Source: Diphasiastrum complanatum
Taxonomy: Eukaryota > Streptophyta > Lycopodiopsida > Lycopodiales > Lycopodiaceae
NCBI GenBank assembly: GCA_029204225.1
Contig: CM055108.1
Location: 148,217 to 212,216, forward strand
Length of the DNA: 64,000 nucleotides
Direction of reading: 5' to 3'
Shown: piece after piece, positions 56,556-64,000 of the stretch
Position numbering within the stretch: position 1 is the stretch's first letter
Layout of the letters: each line of letters starts with the position of its first letter
Program-made: the position numbers and the translations under genes
Notes under the pieces: model-generated
The model's input: the letters and a program-made list of their open reading frames with translations, nothing else
Told to the model about the DNA's origin: nothing
Databases searched by the model: none

Positions 56556-57660
56556 GTATAGATGATTGATTCTTGATAGTATAATTCTAATAGAAAATTG
56601 AGTATGCTTCTACGATCATGTTCAAGGATTTGATGAAAGTTCCAACAATTTATAGTAACAGAAATACCATCCTTGTTTCCCAATATCTCCATATTAGTTC
56701 ATAGTATATTTACTCAATTTTCGTTCCTTAAAACCACTCAAGTACAAATATCAATATGGCTTCAACATCGTATGTTCCTGTATGTCCCAACAAGCTGATA
56801 TAGGTATAATAAAGACTTATTATATATCTGACTGTAGGACTTGTTCTTTATTAAATTCCTGATAGCTTATAGCTTCCAATCAGTCATTCAAAAATTGTTT
56901 TTCTCAACAAAACTAGATTCATCACATGATTCTACTCACTTTTGCTTTTCAGTTCACTCAAATCCGACTTGAAATGCCAAAGTTATGGCCGTTATAAGGT
57001 TTAGTTCATTTTCCTTATGCAAAATCATATAAAGGCCTCACATAGTTATTAAATCTGAAAACCGCAATTACTTCTTTCATTAATTATAATTATTAGTTTT
57101 GCAATCTCTCACTATTCCAAAATTATAAATGCATTATTGTGATGCTCATAGTTTAAAAACTTGTTCAGACTGTTAAATTTAAAAACGGTTTACTACTTCC
57201 TTAGGATGAATTCTTAAAGCTTGAAAACAGGCCCTCAAAAGTAGAGTTAACACAAATTATAAAGAAAAAACCGTCACAATCATTTAGAGTTCTTATATGC
57301 AATTTTTACCACAGTTTGAACTTGTAACTTACCTCAGAAAATTAGAATCAGACAGTCACTGCCCTAATTTCCCAGGGTTTATCCACAGGTTAAGGGTTCT
57401 TAGTTAGGTTCTGCTTTTTCAATTATAGACTGTTGCCGGTCCCTCGGATTTCCTCAATATAAAGTCAATTTTTCATGAAGTGGGCACCCAAATCTTTCGT
57501 GGGTCGTCTCTCCCAATTAGCGAGAAATTAAGCGTGGGCTGGGCAGCGTGGGTCCCTTCCACAATAAAATGAAGGTTTTGTATCTTCATTAAAACCATAT
57601 AAATGGTTCATTATATCATCGTTCATGTTATCTTTCATCAAACAATTTTAAGATAGTGAT
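56556..57660. other. No gene seen
   Basis: AT-rich interval between Copia and Gypsy fragments. Possibly the leader and LTR of the minus-strand Gypsy element, but no boundary could be fixed. Confidence 0.5.
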
Positions 57661-58736
57661 TCATTTTCCATTTTCACACTTTTTAAAAAGTTGATGTTGA
57701 CTTTTTAGAAGCTTAACATCTAAAGATAAAGAAGATATAGTTCTATCCATGTTATCCATACACTTCTTCAATACTTCTTTCATATCATCCATATCCGTAT
57801 TGGCACTTCTACTTCTACATCTAGAATCCAAGATTCTAGTATTTTGTTCGAGTGGATTTATTTTAAAATCCAATAGTTGATTCATCATTGAGAAATGAAC
57901 TCCATCAAATTCCATATTTTTCTTATCTAAAAGGTGGGATGGACATCTTGCTATAGTATCATTTTCTCCCAATGGTCTCACTATAGGTTGGCATTGATCT
58001 GTGACTAAAATGGCTAGCTCAATAGCTTTGGCTTTACATATAGCCTCATCCAAAGTAAAGGGCATCGATTGGCACACATTTATTTGAATATCACATTTTA
58101 ATCCTCTCAAAAAGAAAGACAGTCTTATGAGTTCAGACAAATCAGTCATTTATTCACTTGAAAAACCAATTCCTTAAAACGACAAGCATATTGTTGTATA
58201 GTTTCCATTGGTCCTTGTTGCATGGTTGACAATGTAGATATTAGCTCAGCTATATCACAAGGAGGTCTAAACCGCTTAATAATTAGGGTGTAGAACTCCT
58301 CCAAAGTAGTAATGGAATCCAAAGGTAAATTATGATACCAATGTATAGCTTCTCCCTTCAAAGTCATAACAAACAACATTAGTTCATGGCCAGGATCATG
58401 TATTCTATTGATAAAGCAAAATATATTAAACACTTGTATGTGTCTATCAGCATCCTCATTCAATGTACCACTATATTTTGGCAACAAACCCCTTAACTTA
58501 GGCAACCTAGTAGTGTTATACAGAATATTTATTGGTTGTCTCCTTTCATTCATTACTTTAGCAATGGTTTTTTCAAGAACTCTCTCTCGGAAGTCTATGG
58601 AATCATCCTCACAAAGGTTATCATCATCTTCATTGTTTTCTTTCAAATGTAATTTAGTTTGACATAGAACTTCATTACCAGTTAATATCTTTCCAAATCT
58701 CTTTCTTTTTTTTGAATTCATGACATATGTCATCAT
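57661..58736 (-). pseudogene. Ty3/Gypsy Gag fragment
   Basis: Two minus-strand frames, 58736-58146 and 58149-57661, overlap at a frame break. The first has the Retrotrans_gag pattern (PKYSGTLNEDADRHIQVF, MLFVMTLKGEAIHWYHNLP, LEEFYTLIIKRFRPP, QQYACRFKELVFQ). The second continues with LIRLSFFLRGLKCDIQINV and a Lys-rich end without a visible zinc knuckle. Gag forms the capsid. Protease and pol do not follow downstream. Confidence 0.85.
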
Positions 58737-58822
58737 TTAATAATATGATATTCTCTTCATCAATTTTCTCATATATGCTAATATCACTATCAGAATCATC
58801 CTCTATCAATACTCGATCATAA

Positions 58823-59917
58823 TCAACTATATATTCTTTTAGATCTTATTGACATTTTTTTTTCAAAAGTATATTCTTCTTGTACTACACTTCCATAGTT
58901 GATATCATCAGAACTGATATAATCCTTTATCTTGACTATGGATCTCATTGCATCAAGGTCTATATCACAATGATGATTATCATTGATACGATGAATACAA
59001 AAATTGTTTGGATACAGTTGATCACATTGTTCATATGATGTTTGAGCTGTTTCACTTAGATTTTCGCTCATATAATTAATGTTTGAATCATCATCCATAT
59101 TAAAACCGATCAAATGCATATTAAAATTATGATTCTCCTGAAATTTATCATTAACCATATCCATATGTTTCATCTCCTCATAATCAAAGTTGTCAGGATA
59201 CATTTCAATAATGTCATATCTAGACAATTTTTTGAACTCCCTTAACATATCCCAACCAATATTATTGGGTAATAATAATTTCTCAATCATTACTTTCTTT
59301 TTCATGGAAATAGGTTTCCATTTCATACAACATATTCTTTGCAACATTTCACTCTCTTTAGTGAACAATAACATTTCTTTTTTCTTACTATAAGGTAGCA
59401 AATCTCTATGCTCAATGCAATTTATTAGAAGATTTTCAAATCCAGTTCTTTTTATACTTTCATAGCTGTCAAATTTATTTTCACCGTCTAATGGTCGAGC
59501 CTTATCATATAGGAGATTATCATCTATGTTTTCAATCCCATCTTTAATCATGTTATCCTCAAGGGTTATTTCCTCCAAATTATTGTGTGACTGTTCAACA
59601 ACAAAACTCAAATTCTCTTCTTTATCAATTGAGTGATCATGACTTGTCTTTTTATCATTTGTATCTTCTATTAGCACCTCATCGGTATCAATAGCCTTTT
59701 CATCTTGATTTTGATGATAGTCTTGATTAAAAGAAAAATCTTTCCAATCAATAATTGACGATCCACTTGTCACACTCAGTGATTGGTATAGTTCATCACT
59801 TATTGTATCACATTCTTCTTGAATATGGGAGTTATCTAGTATCTTTTTCACAATTATTATTTTGAAATTTTTCATATTCATCAACTTGGAGTATACAACT
59901 CTTTTCAACACAATCAA
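58823..59917 (-). other. Long acidic open frame, no known family
   Basis: An uninterrupted 364-codon minus-strand frame just upstream of the Gypsy gag, rich in Asp, Glu, Asn, Ile and His. It contains acidic low-complexity stretches (DEVLIEDTNDKK, DLDAMRSIVKIKDYISSDD) and a more ordered middle (LLPNNIGWDMLREFKKLSRY). It overlaps the end of a Copia integrase frame at 59832-59917. An undisrupted frame of this length among decayed elements is unusual. It may be an extra Gypsy frame or captured host sequence. I assign no function. Confidence 0.45.
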
Positions 59918-60655
59918 GGAATTGAAAAGCTATAGGACGCTCTTTATATAACGATTGTTTCTCTCTCAAATCAATCACATCATCACTTATGATGCTAGAT
60001 ACCCATGAAATGAGTTGGTAGATGACATTTACTTCATTGGATGGTGCATCATAAGCCAGGTAGTCGGACATCTCATTGGAGATGTATTCGCCGCCACCAT
60101 CAGTTCCGAATGCCATCACTTTCCTAGACATTTGTGTCTCAGCCATGGCCTTGAATCTCTTGAAGCATTCAAAGGCTTCAGATTTGTGCTTAATGAACAT
60201 GACTGTAGACCATATGGAGTAATCATCTATGAAAGTAATAAAATAGACTGCATCTCCTAAGGATGGAGTTGGCGTTGGACCACAGAAATCGCTATGTACA
60301 AGATCTAATACATGCTTTGATTTGATGGAATGTGATTTTGGAAAGTTGCTTCTAGAGTGCTTCCCATAGATGCATGATTCACAAAAGAAAGATTTCCTAT
60401 ATAATGAAGACGGGAAACTCAAACCATCAACTAAATTATTACAAAGCATATAAGAAAGTGATCTTGTATTCACGTGTCCAAGTCGACTATGCCACAGAAC
60501 AACACTATCATTTACATTTTCATTAGAGATACTAGCTAATGCAACTGAATTAGAGAGTACGTAAAGGTTCTCGACTCTAGTGCATGTAGTCAGAGGAGTA
60601 TCTTCCTCGAGTATTACCTGGTTATTAGAGAAAAAGTGGCACAAATTTGCCTTAG
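59832..60655 (-). pseudogene. Copia GAG-preintegrase and integrase fragment
   Basis: Minus strand from about 60650: VVLWHSRLGHVNTRSLSYM (GAG-preintegrase), the integrase zinc region CESCIYGKHSR, core blocks LVHSDFCGPTPTPSLGDAVY, FITFIDDYS and GTDGGGEYIS. The frame then changes from integrase sequence to an unrelated stretch (APSNEVNVIYQLISWVSS) at about 60045, so the Glu-bearing part of the core is lost. Protease and reverse transcriptase are not present. Confidence 0.82.
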
Positions 60656-60810
60656 AATTGGGTCCCAGCTCGCCCTAAAGTGGCTAGACACAGTCTAAGA
60701 AACTGACTTTCAAAAAAACCGTCAAAAATATTTTGTGGTCAATTTTTGTAAAGACCGAGCCAAAAATGCCGGTCCACCTAGAATTGGGTCCCAGCTCGTC
60801 CTAAATGAGG
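60654..60810 (+). repeat. Direct repeat, 126-bp spacing
   Basis: AGAATTGGGTCCCAGCTCG occurs at about 60654 and 60780, followed in both by C/T-CCTAAA and a GGCTAGA block. It may be two copies of a short tandem unit or an LTR-internal repeat. Confidence 0.6.
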
Positions 60811-62690
60811 CTAGAGAAAAGTTTGCGGCCTTATAAATGGCATGTGATAAAGTTTTACGGCTTTTTGGCCAGTTGTAAAAATAGCCGACATAGCCGTGCT
60901 AAAATCTTACCATGTACAGAGTTGGTTTTACTAATATATGGTTGCCTAGTGTATTTTCAGGGAAACCGTGTTGTCGTGGGAGCCCTAGTCATGAATGCCA
61001 AAAAAGTCAACCCCAGTCAAAGAGCCATCAAAGAAAAATATTTATAGGGCAAAACCCAAGCTGTGAATTGTGGGCAATACTTAAAACTTGCAGAAATCCT
61101 AACGAGCAAAATTGGGCAAATTACGGGAAATGGGCAAAGTACGCAAATTGGTCAGTAATCCCGAGAAACCAAAAGCCAAAAGCCAGGCCGTGCATACTAC
61201 AAGGAAACATCAAATGAAAGGCCAAGGAAATGGAGGACCGAGGGAAATAGAGGACACCTAACAAGAGAGAGAGAGAGGTTGGCAAGAATCTTCAACCACC
61301 TTTTGGATAATAAATGCAAGAAGACCTTAGAGGCTAGAAAAGTTTGGTAGATACCTCCTCTAGCTATTGACAAAAGTGGCTAGTTTTGGAAAGGAGCCTT
61401 AAATGGCACCAACCCCTACACCCTCAAGGAGGCCACTTGATGTACTTGCCAATGGGGATTGGACAAATAGAAAAGAAGGTTGAAAGGGCATGAAAATTGG
61501 CAAAGGCTCATTTTGAAGAGGGACACTTGAGATTTATTATAAAAGGAGGCCACTCTTTGTGTTAAGATATACTTGGATAATGAGTTGGAGTTGATAGTGA
61601 GATGTTGTTGATGGTTGGATAGTTGAGAGTTTCATCTAATCTTATTGAGAGGTAGAAGGTTTCTTGCAATAGTGTGTTGAGTATGGTCTTAGGTTTGTAA
61701 TTGCTTTGAATTGTTGAGAGATGGATTCTTATGAGTGAGTTGTTATTGAAATCTCATGCTCTTGGAGACCTATTTGATGTATGCTTATTAATTTTCATCA
61801 TGTGAGATCATTTCTTATGAGTGCTTGTTATCTTTTGTCCTATACAAGATATAGCTTTGGATCATGAGGCGAGAACCTTCTTCAATCAAGTACTTATGGA
61901 CTTGGGTTCATGTGTTTTTTCCATCTATTTCATGTTGAGAGATTTCAAGAATTTTTCAATTGTTTGAAAGAAATTTGATGGTTGAGGTTCATTATGTTAT
62001 TTAGACCATTCTATCTTCTTGAGGGATTATGGGAGGATGAACCCTTTATGGTGTTTTGTGAAATGAGAGGTATGTGTGTAGAGATTGATAAAGTCTCATT
62101 GTCAAGGTGTTATTTAGGATGTGAAGCCAAAGTTCCACCTTTGAGGAGTATGTATTGAGATCAAGTGTTAGTATAAGTCTAGTACTATGAGCTCGTTGAG
62201 AGGAGGGTAGTTCTTTTGATGATCTCAACGTCACAACTATTTTGAGGGTAGAATGTAAGACCACGAGAGGCCCCATTGTCACTTCATTACATCAAATTTT
62301 CTATCAATTTCTTTATCAAGTGTTCATGAAGGTTCAAACTGTTTCGGAAGGAAATTCTTTCAATATGATAAGGGTGCGTTATTATGAAGAGGCAGAGATG
62401 AAAAATATTTCTTAGTCCATTGGCTATGAGAATTTAACTAGCAATGGTCACTTCATCACTGATTCTCTATCCATAAGTGATTGGACCTGTGAAAATATGT
62501 GTTTGCCCAATCAAGAGCATTTCTGTGGTAGCCAATCGCACAGGGAAAGAAACACTTCTACAACCAATTACTTGCTGATCCCGAGGAGGCATGAGTGCAC
62601 TTTTGTTGTCAATTATCAAGATATTTTTGTGTTAGAGATCACTCAATTCCAGTTGGCGGATTTCACATTTCTGTGGAGAATGCAATCGCA
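60811..62690. other. No gene supported
   Basis: A GAGAGAGAGA stretch at about 61266, possible LTR or leader sequence (61540-61900) and short frames without a known domain. Confidence 0.5.
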
Positions 62691-62696
62691 CATCTA

Positions 62697-62755
62697 AGGC
62701 CCTCCATTGCTAATTTATGAGTCACCTGTACCTCTGTTGATTCTATTTGAAATTA
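62697..62755 (+). repeat. Dispersed direct repeat, copy 1
   Basis: Contains GGCCCTCCATTGCTAATTTA and TGTACCTCTGTTGATTCT, matched with changes at 63932-63990. Confidence 0.7.
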
Positions 62756-62774
62756 CCAAGCATCTACAGTTGGC

Positions 62775-62870
62775 TGCCTCCTGCAGCTCCTCGTTGTGGC
62801 AGCTCCTCCTGCACCTCCTTGCTCACTGCCTCCTGCAGCTCCTAGCTCAGTGGCAGCTCGCTCGGTATGC
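62775..62870 (+). repeat. CTGCAGCTCCT-type minisatellite
   Basis: Repeated CTGCAGCTCCT, TGGCAGCTC and TGCACCTCC units with C/G-rich composition. It produces Ala/Pro/Leu-rich frames that are not genes. Confidence 0.6.
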
Positions 62871-63269
62871 TCCCTGTGGCCCTGTCCCAGCCTGTGCGAC
62901 CTCTTACACACTGATGGCGACCCTTTACCAGCGATTTGCAGCCCTGGTTGCCTGTTAGTAATCTCTACCCATGGCCTACATCTGTAGAAGCCACCTGCGA
63001 CCAGCTGTGGCTCAAGATTTCGTTGCTCAATTGATCAAGCCACATGTCTGTCCATTGATGATAGCAAGAAACATTTTATGACAAATCCTCTTTACTCAGA
63101 AGTGGGTCAATCCTTGTCTGTCCATCACAGACCAATATCTCACTTTGTAAAAAAATACTACGTCTTGTATGCAGGACCTCTGCTTCCACTGTCGCTTATT
63201 GGCACATATTGGCAAGGGGGACAGCTTTGGCCCATTCCAATCAGCTATTGCCATGTGGAGTCCAGGCAG

Positions 63270-63480
63270 GGAACAAGAAATCCCTTGCACCAGGGCGTGC
63301 ACGTCCGGAACTCGCCAGGCCCAGGACCAGGGAGCCCGAAACGAGGCGCCAGCACTTCAGGGGTCGGCCTAGTGCCTGGCGCCGGTGCCCCGGGACCACA
63401 CACCACTGAAGCGCGGCGCTGGGCACCGGGACCACTGGCGCCAGGGGGCGCCGACGACGGGACCAAGGTGTTACACACAG
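63270..63480. other. GC-rich island, no supported gene
   Basis: A sharply GC-rich tract with GGCGCC palindromes (for example near 63380 and 63440), unlike the AT-rich surroundings. Frames on both strands are Pro/Gly/Arg-rich by composition. It may be a CpG-dense repeat or a recent insertion. Confidence 0.4.
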
Positions 63481-63931
63481 GCCCAAGCTCACAGGCATGC
63501 ATGAATACAAATGGGCAATTCCACTAAATATGCAAGTAGATAGTATTTTCTGAAAATCTTATGGGATAAACGGTCTAACGCCACGTGGCAAAAATCCAGG
63601 GAGGAGGCAAGTGTAGGGCGGGCAGGGCAGGCAGACAGGGCGAGCAGCAGCAGAGCGGCAACTGGGACAGGTGTCAGGAGGTGAACTGAGTCGGGGCCAA
63701 GCTCATATGTGCCAGTAAGATACGAGGCTCTGCTTCAACCCATTGTTGTCTCCATATCCTAGTGTAGACCATCATGGAGCCTATTTCCATAGCCCTCCAT
63801 CATTGGTTTCTGGAGCAAAATACCTCTGCTATTTTTTGCCTCATCTGAGAGCACTTTTTACAGCCAACCAATCGCACTCTTTAAGATAGCCTATAGCGTA
63901 TTTCTTCATTTTTAGTCCAGCGCATTTCTGA

Positions 63932-63990
63932 GGCCCTCCATCGCTGATTTATGAAGCATTGTACCTCTGTTGGTTCTGCCTAGTACATTA
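63932..63990 (+). repeat. Dispersed direct repeat, copy 2
   Basis: Second copy of 62697-62755, 1.2 kb downstream, near the window end. Nearby AGCCAACCAATCGCAC (about 63861) also echoes AGCCAATCGCAC (about 62530), so a longer diverged duplication is possible. Confidence 0.65.
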
Positions 63991-64000
63991 GCAGTTCTGA

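Noticed and set aside
62707-62987. Ala/Pro/Leu-rich frames of 83 and 63 codons
   Set aside because: Products of the CTGCAGCTCCT minisatellite.
63078-63527. 149-codon Pro/Gly-rich frame and its antisense partners
   Set aside because: All frames are open because of the GC-rich composition; no motif or splice evidence.

Overview
This window is almost certainly nuclear DNA of a land plant. It holds spliceable, intron-containing genes, plant-type Ty1/Copia elements primed by initiator tRNA-Met (TGGTATCAGAGC sites), plant Ty3/Gypsy polyproteins, a tRNA-derived SINE and many GA/CT microsatellites in an AT-rich background. A DUF7869-like transposase, which I recall mainly from seed-free plants and oomycetes, suggests a fern, lycophyte or bryophyte, but that lineage call is low-confidence inference.

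Layout. 1-3.8 kb: a hAT-like transposase relic and Gypsy fragments. 3.95-6.65 kb: a host-like split gene on the minus strand, five phase-consistent exons encoding a coiled-coil protein of unknown function. 6.65-10.3 kb: microsatellites and a local duplication, no gene seen. 10.28-19.86 kb: a Copia element with two LTRs, interrupted just behind its primer-binding site by a second, Gag-protease-only LTR element (10550-15072). 20-31.7 kb: a patchwork of truncated Copia and Gypsy pieces and a SINE. 31.8-37.2 kb: the one apparently intact gene, a five-exon membrane RING-H2 ubiquitin ligase with G-boxes upstream. 37.5-44.1 kb: more Copia and Gypsy debris and a solo LTR.

About 45.2-53.0 kb is the most unusual segment. 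A DUF7869-like, RNase H-fold-type transposase gene (minus strand, 45480-48729) is divergent from an intron-bearing gene (plus strand, about 49250-52649) that appears to join a ParB-like domain to a bacterial/phage-type amino-DNA methyltransferase with permuted motifs (DIPY, then FSGSG). The leader and introns carry five copies of the 13-bp inverted repeat TATGCT-N-AGCATA, and a short TTAGGG array lies between the two genes. I propose that this is one mobile element carrying its own DNA-modifying and DNA-binding partner. Both genes now contain frame breaks.

53-60.7 kb returns to Copia and Gypsy material, including a large acidic open frame next to a Gypsy gag. 60.7-64 kb holds repeats and a GC-rich tract with no gene I can support. 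All exon joins, LTR alignments and duplications were worked out by eye.
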